Part shown: in pieces, positions 56,269 through 64,000 of the stretch
Position numbering within the stretch: the stretch's first letter is position 1
Layout: each line of letters opens with the position of its first letter
NCBI RefSeq assembly: GCF_002913045.1
Contig: NZ_PPAF01000035.1
Coordinates: 186,001 to 250,000, forward strand
Source: Campylobacter concisus
Lineage (GTDB): Bacteria > Campylobacterota > Campylobacteria > Campylobacterales > Campylobacteraceae
Direction of reading: 5' to 3'
Length of the DNA stretch: 64,000 bases
The notes under the pieces: model-generated
What the model was told of the DNA's origin: nothing
The model's input: the letters and a program-made list of their open reading frames with translations, nothing else
Database searches by the model: none
Program-made: the position numbers and the translations under genes

Positions 56269-57609
56269 GTGTTTGAACAAATTAGCGAGTCTTTTAGATT
56301 AGCCGTTAGCAAGATACGTTTTGTAGATGACGAAAAAGCTCTAAAAAACGCACTTGACGTGCTCAAAAAAGCTCTTTTAAAAGCTGATGTTCACCATAAA
56401 GTCACCAAAGATCTACTTGCGTCTATCGAAAGCGAACTAAAGCAAACTGGCGTAGGCCAAAAGAATTTCTTAGATGCGATAAAGTCAAATTTAACGACTA
56501 TCTTAACAGCTCCTGGCAACCAAGGCTTTGTCTATGCACCAGTTGCACCGACTATTGTTTTGATGGCTGGCTTGCAAGGTAGTGGTAAAACAACGACAAC
56601 TATTAAGCTTGCAAACTATCTAAAGCTAAGAAAGAAAAAAGTTTTAGTTGCGGCTTGTGACTTGCAAAGATTGGCGGCGGTTGAGCAGCTAAGACAGCTC
56701 TGCGTTGCAAATGAGATCGATCTTTTTTATATAGAAAATGAAAATAACCCTATAAAAGTAGCAAAAGAAGCGCTAGAAAAAGCAAAAAGCGGTCTTTATG
56801 ATGTGCTTTTAGTGGATACCGCAGGTCGTCTTGCGATCGATGAGAAGTTGATGCAAGAGATAAAAGATGTAAAAAATGCGATAAATCCACATGAAATTTT
56901 CTACGTAGCTGATGCTATGAGTGGACAAGATGCCGTAAAAACAGCTACAAGTTTTAATGAAATTTTGGGAATTTCTGGAGTTATCCTTTCTAAATTTGAC
57001 TCTGACTCAAAGGGTGGTGTAGCTATTAGTATTGCAAAACAGCTAAATATTCCACTTAGATTTGTTGGCACTGGCGAGAAAGTAGCTGATATCGAGAGTT
57101 TTATACCAGACCGCATCGTAAGCCGTATAACGGGTGAGGGCGACTTAGCTACTTTAGTCGAGAAAACATCGACTATTATAGATGAGAAAGAGGCAAAACG
57201 TCTAAATCAAAAGATAAAAAAAGGTCAATTTAACTTTAATGACTTTTTAGATCAGATGGAGAGTGTTAAAAAGCTTGGCAGTATGAAGTCTTTGATTGGG
57301 ATGATACCTGGTCTTTCAAATATTGCAAATCAGATAAAAGATATAGATCTTGACAATTCAAAAGAAATTTTACATATTAAGGCTATGATAAACTCTATGA
57401 CTAAAAAAGAGCGTGAAAATCCTGAACTTTTAAATAATAGTAGAAAAAGACGTTTAGCGACTGGCTCTGGACTTTCTCAGGTAGAAGTAAATCGTTTTTT
57501 AAAGCAGTTTGAAAATGCCTCAAAACTTGCTAAGAAATTTTCAGGAAAAGGTGGAGCAAAAGGACTTGCAAATATGCTTTCTCAAGCAAATTTAAAAAGA
57601 CCTGTTTGA
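56269..57609 (+). CDS. ffh: Signal recognition particle protein Ffh
   Basis: Ffh is the GTPase that binds signal sequences and 4.5S RNA and delivers ribosomes to FtsY. N domain first, then G1 LQGSGKTTTTIKLANYL near residue 103, DTAGRLAIDEKL, TKFD-like SKFDSDSKGG, and GTGEKVADIESF; the C-terminal M domain (from about 315) is Met- and Gly-rich, with the RNA-binding RKRRLATGSG. 446 residues is normal. GTG start at 56269 has AGAAAGGTGATTA before it. The 4.5S RNA gene is not next to it. A weak hairpin follows. Confidence 0.96.
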   Translation: MFEQISESFRLAVSKIRFVDDEKALKNALDVLKKALLKADVHHKVTKDLLASIESELKQTGVGQKNFLDAIKSNLTTILTAPGNQGFVYAPVAPTIVLMAGLQGSGKTTTTIKLANYLKLRKKKVLVAACDLQRLAAVEQLRQLCVANEIDLFYIENENNPIKVAKEALEKAKSGLYDVLLVDTAGRLAIDEKLMQEIKDVKNAINPHEIFYVADAMSGQDAVKTATSFNEILGISGVILSKFDSDSKGGVAISIAKQLNIPLRFVGTGEKVADIESFIPDRIVSRITGEGDLATLVEKTSTIIDEKEAKRLNQKIKKGQFNFNDFLDQMESVKKLGSMKSLIGMIPGLSNIANQIKDIDLDNSKEILHIKAMINSMTKKERENPELLNNSRKRRLATGSGLSQVEVNRFLKQFENASKLAKKFSGKGGAKGLANMLSQANLKRPV

Positions 57610-57617
57610 TAAAAGGG

Positions 57618-57650
57618 TTTAAATTTGGATATTTGTTATCTAAATTTAAG
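57618..57650 (+). terminator. Possible weak terminator after ffh
   Basis: TTAAATTTGGATA at 57619-57631 pairs with TATCTAAATTTAA at 57637-57649 (13 pairs, one wobble). No strong T-run follows, so reading through to rpsP is likely. Confidence 0.4.
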
Positions 57651-57682
57651 CTTTATTTAAAAAACAAGAGGAGAAATATAAT

Positions 57683-57910
57683 ATGGCAACAGTAGTAAGA
57701 CTAACAAGAATGGGACGTAAGAAAAGACCTTTTTATCGTATAGTTGTTACAGATAGCAGAAAAAGACGTGATAGTGGCTGGATAGAAAGTATTGGCTATT
57801 ACAACCCTATGGTTGAACCAAATGTTATAAATTTTAATAAAGAGAGATTAGATTACTGGAAAAGCGTTGGTGCTAAACTTAGCGATAGAGTTGCACAAAT
57901 TACAAAATAA
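57683..57910 (+). CDS. rpsP: 30S ribosomal protein S16
   Basis: S16 binds 16S rRNA in the small subunit body. The start [28 protein letters not shown] is characteristic. 75 residues, normal for the group. ATG follows a strong AAGAGGAGAAATATAAT. It opens the classic ribosome-maturation set rpsP-khpA-rimM-trmD-rplS; its TAA stop overlaps the khpA ATG by one base. Confidence 0.96.
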   Translation: MATVVRLTRMGRKKRPFYRIVVTDSRKRRDSGWIESIGYYNPMVEPNVINFNKERLDYWKSVGAKLSDRVAQITK

Positions 57911-58152
57911 TGGTTAAAAATTTTTTATACGAATACGCCAAGTTGATTGCTGATTTTCCTGATAAAGTAAGTGTTGATCGTCAGGAACTTGGTGAAAATT
58001 TTGCTGAGATAATTATAAGTGCTGATAAGGTTGATACGGGAAAACTTATCGGCAAAGATGGCAAAATGATAAACGCTATAAAGACCGTTATTATTGGTTG
58101 TAAAGCCAAAGATAATACAAGCTATAGAGTAACGGTAAAAGCTATTGAGTAG
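57910..58152 (+). CDS. KH-domain RNA-binding protein KhpA
   Basis: An 80-residue single KH domain with the RNA-gripping GxxG loop in LIGKDGKMINAIKTVI. KhpA-type proteins bind many RNAs, often with KhpB/Jag, and affect cell division and ribosome assembly. Its position between rpsP and rimM is conserved widely. It overlaps rpsP by one base and rimM by eight. Confidence 0.86.
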   Translation: MVKNFLYEYAKLIADFPDKVSVDRQELGENFAEIIISADKVDTGKLIGKDGKMINAIKTVIIGCKAKDNTSYRVTVKAIE

Positions 58153-58675
58153 TAATATTGTTGAAGTCGCTACCATCGGAAGATGTGTTGGTTTAAAGGG
58201 CTACTTAAAGCTTCACAATAAGAGCGACTTCCCAGAACAGTTTAAAAAAGGTGCAACCTTTTTTGACAAAAACAATGATCAGCTGACCATAAAAGACTAC
58301 AATAGACAAAAAGAGCTAGTGTTGTTTGAAAATTTTGATGACTTAGACCTTGCTAAAACACTTGTAAATAGAACCATATATACCACAAAAGAGCTTACTA
58401 GAAAAAACTGCAAATTAAAAAAAAATGAATTTTTTCAGTTTGATATTATTGGATTAAAAGTTGTAGAAAGTGGTGAAATTTTGGGTATTGTAGAAGATAT
58501 CCAAGATAATTTTGCAAATTCACTTTTATACATAAAAACTGATGAAGAGCTTACCTTGGGTGGTAAACCAAAGAATTTTTACGTTCCATATTTGGAGCAT
58601 TTTATCGAAAGCGTAAATTTGGATAGTGGAGAGATTTTGGTAAAAGGCGCTAGAGATATTTTAGAAAATTCATGA
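58145..58675 (+). CDS. rimM: Ribosome maturation factor RimM
   Basis: RimM helps mature the head of the 30S subunit and binds S19. It has the N-terminal barrel starting [18 protein letters not shown] and the C-terminal PRC-barrel domain with [23 protein letters not shown]. 176 residues. TTG at 58145 is used as start, overlapping the end of khpA; the Ser-Ser-Asn N-terminus after it is non-conserved, and no ATG is available near. The stop overlaps trmD by four bases (ATGA). Confidence 0.9.
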   Translation: MSSNIVEVATIGRCVGLKGYLKLHNKSDFPEQFKKGATFFDKNNDQLTIKDYNRQKELVLFENFDDLDLAKTLVNRTIYTTKELTRKNCKLKKNEFFQFDIIGLKVVESGEILGIVEDIQDNFANSLLYIKTDEELTLGGKPKNFYVPYLEHFIESVNLDSGEILVKGARDILENS

Positions 58676-59364
58676 AATTTACATTTATTACACTTTTTAA
58701 AAATTTAGTCAAACCTTATTTTTTTGATTCTATTTTAAAACGTGCAATTGGTAATAAATTTATTGAAATTGATTTTATAAATCCAAGAAATTTTACTAAA
58801 GATAAACATAATAAAGTTGATGATTATATGATCGGAGGCGGAGCGGGACTTTTGATGTTTCCACAGCCTTTGGATGAGTCGATCAAATTTCTAAAAGAAA
58901 AAGATAAAAATGCTCATGTGATATTTTTAACGCCAGCTGGTAAAAAATTTAATCAAAATGATGCAAAGAGGCTTTCTAAAAAAGATCACATTTGTTTTGT
59001 TTGCAGTAGATATGAAGGCTTTGATGAACGAGTTGTTGAGCTTTGGGCAGATGAAGTTTTTTGCATAGGCGATTTTGTTTTAACTGGCGGAGAGCTTCCT
59101 GCGCTTTGTATAAGTGATGCAATATCAAGAAATATACCTGGAGTTTTAGGAAACGATATGAGCCTTGAAGTTGAGAGTTTTGAGAATAATTTGCTTGAAG
59201 CTCCATCTTTTACAAAGCCTGATAATTTTAGATCAATCTTTGTGGTTTCAGAGTTTTTAAAGGGTAACCATGCTAAAATTCACACTTTAAAAAATAAGAT
59301 GGCTCACTGCAAAACAAGGTTCTTTCGCCCTGATTTATATCAAAAGCTTAAGCCACATAAATAA
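58672..59364 (+). CDS. trmD: tRNA (guanine-N1)-methyltransferase TrmD
   Basis: TrmD methylates G37 of tRNAs with G36 and so prevents +1 frameshifting. It is a SPOUT enzyme with a deep trefoil knot: [35 protein letters not shown] and [22 protein letters not shown] are the SAM-binding elements. 230 residues is normal. ATG overlaps the rimM stop. rplS follows by eight bases with AAGGAAAAAC as its ribosome site. Confidence 0.95.
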   Translation: MKFTFITLFKNLVKPYFFDSILKRAIGNKFIEIDFINPRNFTKDKHNKVDDYMIGGGAGLLMFPQPLDESIKFLKEKDKNAHVIFLTPAGKKFNQNDAKRLSKKDHICFVCSRYEGFDERVVELWADEVFCIGDFVLTGGELPALCISDAISRNIPGVLGNDMSLEVESFENNLLEAPSFTKPDNFRSIFVVSEFLKGNHAKIHTLKNKMAHCKTRFFRPDLYQKLKPHK

Positions 59365-59372
59365 GGAAAAAC

Positions 59373-59729
59373 ATGAGAAATAAATACATTGAAGCATTTG
59401 AAAACGCTCAAATTGCTAGTAAAAATATTCCTGACTTCCGTGCAGGAGATACATTGCGTGTTGCTACTCGTATTCACGAAGGCGATAAAACTAGAATTCA
59501 AAATTTTGAAGGTATTTGTATAGCTAGACGTGGTAGCGGTACTGGCGAAACATTTATCATCAGAAAAATCGGTGCTAACAGTGTTGGTGTTGAGAGAATT
59601 TTTCCAATTTTTAGTGACTCAATCGAAGAAATAAAAGTTCTTAGAAAAGGTCGTGTTAGAAGAGCTAAATTATTCTATCTACGTGACCTTCGTGGTAAAG
59701 CTGCTAAGATCCGCGAACTTAGAAAATAA
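59373..59729 (+). CDS. rplS: 50S ribosomal protein L19
   Basis: L19 lies at the interface of the two subunits. The body shows [45 protein letters not shown] and [17 protein letters not shown]. 118 residues is normal. It ends the long plus-strand run from cheZ; a strong hairpin terminator follows. Confidence 0.96.
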   Translation: MRNKYIEAFENAQIASKNIPDFRAGDTLRVATRIHEGDKTRIQNFEGICIARRGSGTGETFIIRKIGANSVGVERIFPIFSDSIEEIKVLRKGRVRRAKLFYLRDLRGKAAKIRELRK

Positions 59730-59740
59730 TTCTACTATCT

Positions 59741-59766
59741 GTCCTGAAGTCTATTCAGGACTTTTA
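59741..59766 (+). terminator. Rho-independent terminator after rplS
   Basis: GTCCTGAA at 59741-59748 pairs with TTCAGGAC at 59754-59761, eight perfect pairs, loop GTCTA, followed by TTTTAATCTTC. Confidence 0.8.
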
Positions 59767-59891
59767 ATCTTCTTTTTAAATTTAATTTTTTAAATATTTT
59801 TTTGTTTTTTAATATTAAAAAATCTATTTATTTTATTGTTTTTACCGCTTGGCTATAAAAATTTAAAATATATACTAAATTTATTTATTTT

Positions 59892-60590
59892 CTACTTCTT
59901 CTTATTTGTATACCAAAATAAAAAAACAACACAACAAAGAATCACTCCAAACATTATTGACACAACTATCATGGTGGCATTTTTAGTTTCACTAAATGGC
60001 AAGCCTTGTGTATTCATGCCAAAAAACCCAGTTATCAGATTTAGTGGTAGCATTACAGCTGATATCATTGTTAAAATGTAAATGTTTTGATTGATTTTGT
60101 CATTTTTTATACTTTGTACAAATGTGTAAATATCATCGATTCTGCAGGCATATTCATTGGCCATTGTTCTAAAAACATTTGACTCATGAGTACTATTTTT
60201 AAGCTCTTTTTTTAAATTTTGTTGCTCACTTTGACAAATCGAAAGTGTCTCATAAAAGTGAGATATCTTGTTTTGAAATTTTCTAATCTCGTATTTTAAA
60301 AAGTGGTGTCTTTTAATAAATTGATTAAAGTTTTTTCGACTAGCATAAATTTTTTCATACTCATTTAGCTCATCTTGATGCTCTAAAATTTTATTTGCAT
60401 ATTCATTACATAGTTTTTTAAGGGCCGCTTCAAACTCGTTTTTATCGCATTCGTGATCAAGATCTTCTTTATAAATCTTGCCATTTTTAAATAAAAATTT
60501 ATAGCTTTGCTTTTGTGTGAAAGAAACAAGCAAAATATAGTCGTATTCATCGCCATAAAAATATCCACAAACTGAACTTTTATAGCTCAT
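59892..60590 (-). CDS. Short CorA-like magnesium/divalent-cation transporter
   Basis: A 232-residue member of the CorA superfamily. The C-terminal region has two membrane helices separated by the loop that carries the GMN selectivity motif ([14 protein letters not shown]), the hallmark of CorA-type pentamers. The N-terminal part is a helix-rich cytoplasmic domain with a long stalk. Typical CorA is about 310-320 residues, so the cytosolic domain is much reduced here. Similar short proteins exist next to tgt in other Campylobacter. It starts 11 bases inside the end of tgt, so the two are translated together. Substrate and gating are unknown. Confidence 0.75.
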   Translation of the reverse strand: MSYKSSVCGYFYGDEYDYILLVSFTQKQSYKFLFKNGKIYKEDLDHECDKNEFEAALKKLCNEYANKILEHQDELNEYEKIYASRKNFNQFIKRHHFLKYEIRKFQNKISHFYETLSICQSEQQNLKKELKNSTHESNVFRTMANEYACRIDDIYTFVQSIKNDKINQNIYILTMISAVMLPLNLITGFFGMNTQGLPFSETKNATMIVVSIMFGVILCCVVFLFWYTNKKK

Positions 60591-61710
60591 TTTTTACCCT
60601 TTTAGCATAAAAATTTTTCTTAAATTTGGCAAATTCGCCTCTTTCTATCGCCTCTCTCATCTCTTTCATCAAATTTAGATAGTAGTGCAGGTTGTGAAGG
60701 CTTGCTAGCCTAAAAAATGTGAGCTCTCTTGCCTTAAAAAGGTGATTTAGATAGCCTCTGGAGTAGCGTTTGCAGGTATAGCACTGACACTGCGGGTCAA
60801 TTGGCGCGTGGTCGTTTATAAATTTAGCTGATTTTATATTTATCTTGCCAAAGCTAGTAAAGAGCGTGCCGTTTCTTGCGTTTCTTGTTGGCATGACGCA
60901 GTCAAACATATCAACGCCTCGCTCCACGTTTTCTACGAGATCCTCTGGCGTGCCAACGCCCATTAGATAACGCGGCCTTAGCTCATCCATAAATGGCATA
61001 ACCGCCTCAACAGTGTCATACATCGCCTCGTTGCTCTCGCCAACGCTTAGTCCTCCTATTGCAAGGCCATCAAATGGCAGCTCATTTAAAGCTTCGGCGC
61101 AAAATTTACGTGCCTCATAATCGGTGCCTCCTTGAACGATGCCAAAGATATTTTGCTGTAAGCCAACGCCCTTGCTTTGCATAAATTTATGATAATCAAT
61201 CGCCTCTTTTGCCCATTTTATCGTTCGTTTTATGCTTAGATCGATTCTTTTTGGCTCAGCAGGCAAGGCGACCAGATCATCAAGTATCATCATAATATCG
61301 CTGCCTAGATCGTACTGCGTGTCAAGGACGGATCTTGGCGTAAAATAGTGCGTGCTGCCGTCGATATGGCTTTTAAATTTTATCCCACCATCGTCGTTTT
61401 TGGTGTTTGATCTAAGCGAGAATGCCTGAAATCCACCGCTATCTGTTAAAAAAGAGCGCTCAAACTTAGAAAATCCATGAAGCCCGCCAAACTCGCGCAC
61501 GACCTTGCTACTAGGGCGCAGATACATGTGGTAAGTGTTTGCTAAGATTATCTTTGCGTCTAAAATTTCACTCATATCAAAGGCGTCTAAGCTTTTAACC
61601 GCGCCAACCGTGCCAACTGGCATGAAAACTGGCGTTTGTATAACGCTATGGGCAGTTGTTAGGATACCACGCCTTGCGTTTCCATCTTTTTTTATAACTT
61701 CAAATTTCAT
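60580..61710 (-). CDS. tgt: Queuine tRNA-ribosyltransferase
   Basis: Tgt exchanges G34 for preQ1 in tRNAs with GUN anticodons, the key step to queuosine. It is a TIM barrel with nucleophile region [13 protein letters not shown] (Asp), [26 protein letters not shown] and [29 protein letters not shown]. The zinc site is [17 protein letters not shown]. 376 residues is normal. ATG at 61710 diverges from the Iam operon. The stop overlaps the short CorA gene by 11 bases. Confidence 0.96.
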   Translation of the reverse strand: MKFEVIKKDGNARRGILTTAHSVIQTPVFMPVGTVGAVKSLDAFDMSEILDAKIILANTYHMYLRPSSKVVREFGGLHGFSKFERSFLTDSGGFQAFSLRSNTKNDDGGIKFKSHIDGSTHYFTPRSVLDTQYDLGSDIMMILDDLVALPAEPKRIDLSIKRTIKWAKEAIDYHKFMQSKGVGLQQNIFGIVQGGTDYEARKFCAEALNELPFDGLAIGGLSVGESNEAMYDTVEAVMPFMDELRPRYLMGVGTPEDLVENVERGVDMFDCVMPTRNARNGTLFTSFGKINIKSAKFINDHAPIDPQCQCYTCKRYSRGYLNHLFKARELTFFRLASLHNLHYYLNLMKEMREAIERGEFAKFKKNFYAKRVKNEL

Positions 61711-61755
61711 TGTTATCCCTTATTTTTTGATTTTTTATTTTAACAAAATTTATAA

Positions 61756-61761
61756 TATAAT
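61756..61761 (+). promoter_or_regulatory. -10 box for the Iam/Mla operon
   Basis: TATAAT, overlapping a second TATAAT at 61751-61756. It is 28 bases before the TTG start, with AAGGAAC as ribosome site between. Confidence 0.5.
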
Positions 61762-61788
61762 CCAGAAATTTTAAGGCAAAGGAACTTT

Positions 61789-62895
61789 TTGCAAAATAAA
61801 AATGATGTCATTTTTGTAGTGGCAAATGGCGCTCAGACTATAAAATTTATAGGTGAGTTTAGCTACAAAGACGCAAAAAATTTACAAAGCATTTTTAAAA
61901 AAATCCAAAAACTTAGTGGCAGTGTTAAATTTGACTTTAGCGAGCTAAAAATTATTGATTATGCTATTTTAATCCTTTTAAAAAATACGCTAAATGGTAA
62001 GAAATTTGAGATCATTACAAATGATGAGAAGATAAAGGCAATGGGCGATCTTTTAAATGATGAAAAGATTGATTTTAACTACATGCCGCCGCACAATAGT
62101 CTAAATTTCTTTTCACGTCTTGGTGAAAAAATTTGTGAAGGTTTTGTAAATTTAGCTGAGTTTGGTACGTTCTTGGGCGAATTTTTAATAAAAAGCATAA
62201 AAATTTTATTTAATCCAGCCAGTCTTAGATTTAGGGAATTTAGTAACTACATAAAAGATGGCGGTGTAAATGCCGTTTTTATCGTATCCCTCACCGCTTT
62301 TTTGATAGGCGTTGTGCTTGCGTATCTTGGCAGTGCGATGCTTGCAAGCTTTGGGGCAAGTATATTTATAGTAGAGATCATGGGTATGCTAACGCTTAGA
62401 GAGGTGGCCCCACTCATCGCTGCTATCGTCATCGCGGGTAGATCAGCCTCTAGTTTTACTGCTCAAATTGGCGCTATGAAGCTAACCGAAGAGATAGACG
62501 CGATGAAGACGATGGGCTTTGAGCCATTTAACTTCTTGGTGCTGCCACGCATCATTGCCATGGTACTTTGCGTGCCTGTCATTATCTTTATAGCTGACGC
62601 GATAAGTATCTTAGGGCAGATGATTATTTGCCAAACGATACTTGATATCAGCTTTAGCGACTATTTAAATAGATTTCGCGAGATGGTCGAGCTTAGACAC
62701 TTTGCTGTTGGTATGATAAAAGCTCCATTTTTTGGTGCAGTAATAGCGATCATTGGCTGCATGAGGGGATTTGGTGTGAGTCAAAATGCTCAAAGTCTTG
62801 GAGCAATGACAACAGTTAGCGTTGTAAATGCGATATTTTGGGTCATCGCGCTTGATGCATTTTTTGCGATAATTTTTATGTGGCTAAAGATATGA
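61789..62895 (+). CDS. iamB: Mla/Iam ABC transporter permease with an N-terminal STAS domain
   Basis: A 368-residue MlaE-type permease. The first about 110 residues are a STAS-like domain (VKFDFSELKIIDYAILILLK), as also seen in several Campylobacter IamB proteins, and residues about 150-368 are the MlaE domain, with MGMLTLREVAPLIAAIVIAGRSASSFTAQIGAMKLTEEIDAM. In Gram-negative bacteria this permease moves phospholipids or other lipids between inner and outer membrane. In C. jejuni iamB lies next to iamA, first noticed as an invasion-associated marker. TTG at 61789 has AAAGGAACTTTT before it; no ATG is near in frame. The end overlaps the ATPase gene by four bases. Confidence 0.86.
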   Translation: MQNKNDVIFVVANGAQTIKFIGEFSYKDAKNLQSIFKKIQKLSGSVKFDFSELKIIDYAILILLKNTLNGKKFEIITNDEKIKAMGDLLNDEKIDFNYMPPHNSLNFFSRLGEKICEGFVNLAEFGTFLGEFLIKSIKILFNPASLRFREFSNYIKDGGVNAVFIVSLTAFLIGVVLAYLGSAMLASFGASIFIVEIMGMLTLREVAPLIAAIVIAGRSASSFTAQIGAMKLTEEIDAMKTMGFEPFNFLVLPRIIAMVLCVPVIIFIADAISILGQMIICQTILDISFSDYLNRFREMVELRHFAVGMIKAPFFGAVIAIIGCMRGFGVSQNAQSLGAMTTVSVVNAIFWVIALDAFFAIIFMWLKI

Positions 62896-63632
62896 ACGAG
62901 ATAATAGTTGGAAAAAACATAACGACAAGTTATGGCGATAAGATAATGCACGATAATGTGAGCTGGAGCGTCAAAGAGGCTGAAATTTACGGCTTTTTAG
63001 GCGGCAGTGGTGCTGGGAAAACGACGCTTATGAAGACGATGATATATCTAAAAAAGCCAAGCGAGGGCGATATATTTTTTGATGGCGTCAATATGTGGAA
63101 AAGTAGTCAAGAGGAGCAGCAAGAGATAAAGCTAGAAAGCGGGACAATGTTTCAGTTTGGAGCACTTTATAGCTCAATGACGATCCTTGATAACGTGGGT
63201 GTTTTGCTTCATGAGTACTCTAAATTTAACAAGCGCCAGATCGATGAGATCGCGATGTTTTGGATACAAAAAGTTGGACTTAAAAAAGAGGTCTCGATGC
63301 TTTATCCAAGCGAGCTAAGTGGTGGTATGAAAAAGCGTGCTGCGCTAGCAAGAGCTTTGGTTTTAAGTCCAAGGGTGCTATTTTTAGATGAGCCAAATAG
63401 CGGCCTCGATCCTGTTAGCTCACGCCAGATGGACGCGCTTATAAAAGAGCTTCGTGATAGCATCGGCGTGACTATTGTCATGGTGACTCATGATGCTGAT
63501 AGTATTTTTGATATTTTGGATAGATTTTTGATAATAGATAACAAAAAAATAGCCTTTGAGGGAAATATAAAAGAGCTTGAATATCTTAAAAACAACCCAC
63601 TTGAAGAGCTATTTAAAATGAGGAAAAAGTAG
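62892..63632 (+). CDS. iamA: Mla/Iam ABC transporter ATP-binding protein
   Basis: A 246-residue ABC ATPase of the MlaF type. Walker A GGSGAGKTTLMKTM near residue 40, Q-loop in TMFQFGALYSSMTILDNV, signature LSGGMKKRAALARAL, Walker B VLFLDEPNSGLDP, and H-loop VMVTHDAD. The MKKR variant of the signature is typical of MlaF. It powers the permease encoded before it. I start at ATG 62892, overlapping the permease stop as ATGA; a longer frame begins at GTG 62880. The MlaD-type gene follows directly. Confidence 0.88.
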   Translation: MNEIIVGKNITTSYGDKIMHDNVSWSVKEAEIYGFLGGSGAGKTTLMKTMIYLKKPSEGDIFFDGVNMWKSSQEEQQEIKLESGTMFQFGALYSSMTILDNVGVLLHEYSKFNKRQIDEIAMFWIQKVGLKKEVSMLYPSELSGGMKKRAALARALVLSPRVLFLDEPNSGLDPVSSRQMDALIKELRDSIGVTIVMVTHDADSIFDILDRFLIIDNKKIAFEGNIKELEYLKNNPLEELFKMRKK

Positions 63633-64000
63633 ATGGAAAATAGAAATTCTTATACCATTGTTGGCATGTTTTTTATGGCTTGCCTTACAGCATTTGCAAT
63701 ATTTATCTGGTGGATGACTAGTAAAAATAATACAAAGGTTGATTTTAAAGAGTACTACATTCACACAACAGAGCTACCAAGCGGTCTAAAGGTTGATTCA
63801 ACAGTTAAATTTATCGGTGTACCAGCTGGAACGGTCAGTAATATAAATTTTGTTGATGATAAAAACGCTCTCATAAACATCACTATGAAAATAAGAGAGG
63901 ATCTACCTATCAAGGCCGATAGCGTGGCAAGTATAGAAGTTCAGGCCATTAGCGGTGTGGCTAGCATAAATATAAGCCGTGGCACAAAAGACTTTGCATC
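63633..64000 (+). CDS. MlaD-family lipid-transport protein (3' end outside window)
   Basis: The first 122 codons of an MCE-domain protein. An N-terminal membrane anchor (YTIVGMFFMACLTAFAIFIWWM) is followed by the MCE domain: YYIHTTELPSGLKVDSTVKF, GVPAGTVSNINF, and a strand set with VQAISGVASINISRG. MlaD holds lipids in the periplasm for the IamAB-type transporter. ATG begins on the base after the stop of the ATPase gene, so it is part of the operon. The C-terminal part is cut off by the window edge. Confidence 0.86.
   Translation, partial: MENRNSYTIVGMFFMACLTAFAIFIWWMTSKNNTKVDFKEYYIHTTELPSGLKVDSTVKFIGVPAGTVSNINFVDDKNALINITMKIREDLPIKADSVASIEVQAISGVASINISRGTKDFA

Overview
The window is chromosomal DNA of a Campylobacter, most likely of the C. 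concisus group. It is AT-rich and TTAAATTT-like words are common. The protein set is typical of Epsilonproteobacteria: a bulky FlgL, FlgP/FlgQ/FlgR, an HP0268-type nuclease, IamA/IamB, CcoI/CcoS, a GlnA without the adenylylation tyrosine, and cytochrome c553. Several blocks have the gene order I recall from C. jejuni: gyrA-flgP-flgQ-flgR-asd, hemE-radical SAM, HP0268-miaB next to nusA, and glnA/cheZ-U32-purE-...-glyQ-...-waaA-...-ffh-rpsP-khpA-rimM-trmD-rplS. The species call is inference. I see no rRNA, CRISPR array or complete mobile element.

Region by region. 0-4.3 kb: the end of flgL, then ftsK, which seems to begin at a rare ATT codon. 4.3-5.1 kb: tRNA-Gln and initiator tRNA-fMet behind a consensus promoter, then a broken tyrosine recombinase, the scar of an element once inserted at the tRNA. 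5.1-9.4 kb: cytochrome c553 and the ADP-heptose operon gmhB-hldD-hldE-gmhA. 9.4-15.8 kb: gyrA, flagellar basal-disk genes flgP/flgQ, the sigma-54 activator flgR, asd and a YqhA-like membrane protein. 15.8-20.1 kb: hemE, a radical SAM gene, a pyridoxal kinase, a DUF488 gene and prs. 20.2-23.3 kb (minus): panC-rimO-tilS. 23.4-28.1 kb: prfB, an RclA-like flavoenzyme and three Sel1/Hcp-type lipoproteins. 28.1-30.5 kb: a decayed MBOAT acyltransferase/SGNH pair. 30.5-35.4 kb (minus): an HP0268 nuclease, miaB, an acyltransferase and a small membrane cluster that resembles a PilM/PilN/PilO platform. 35.5-37.2 kb: nusA and a GNAT enzyme. 37.2-38.2 kb: a truncated outer-membrane barrel gene and a broken lipoprotein gene. 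38.3-44.3 kb: rho, ccoI-ccoS and dnaX. 44.5-46.9 kb: glnA and a histidinol-phosphatase. 47-59.7 kb: a long plus-strand run from cheZ to rplS covering chemotaxis, purines, glycyl-tRNA, Kdo transfer, protein targeting and ribosome assembly. 59.9-64 kb: a CorA-like protein, tgt, and the start of an Mla/Iam lipid-transport operon.

Most of the window is core housekeeping. Envelope building recurs: ADP-heptose and Kdo transfer for LPS, a lysophospholipid acyltransferase, lipid transport, and lost O-acetylation genes. So does motility: hook junction, basal disk, FlgR and CheZ. The least explained parts are the PilMNO-like cluster, the two pseudogene patches and the hairpin-rich leader of ccoI. I did not find a clear new defence or mobile system.
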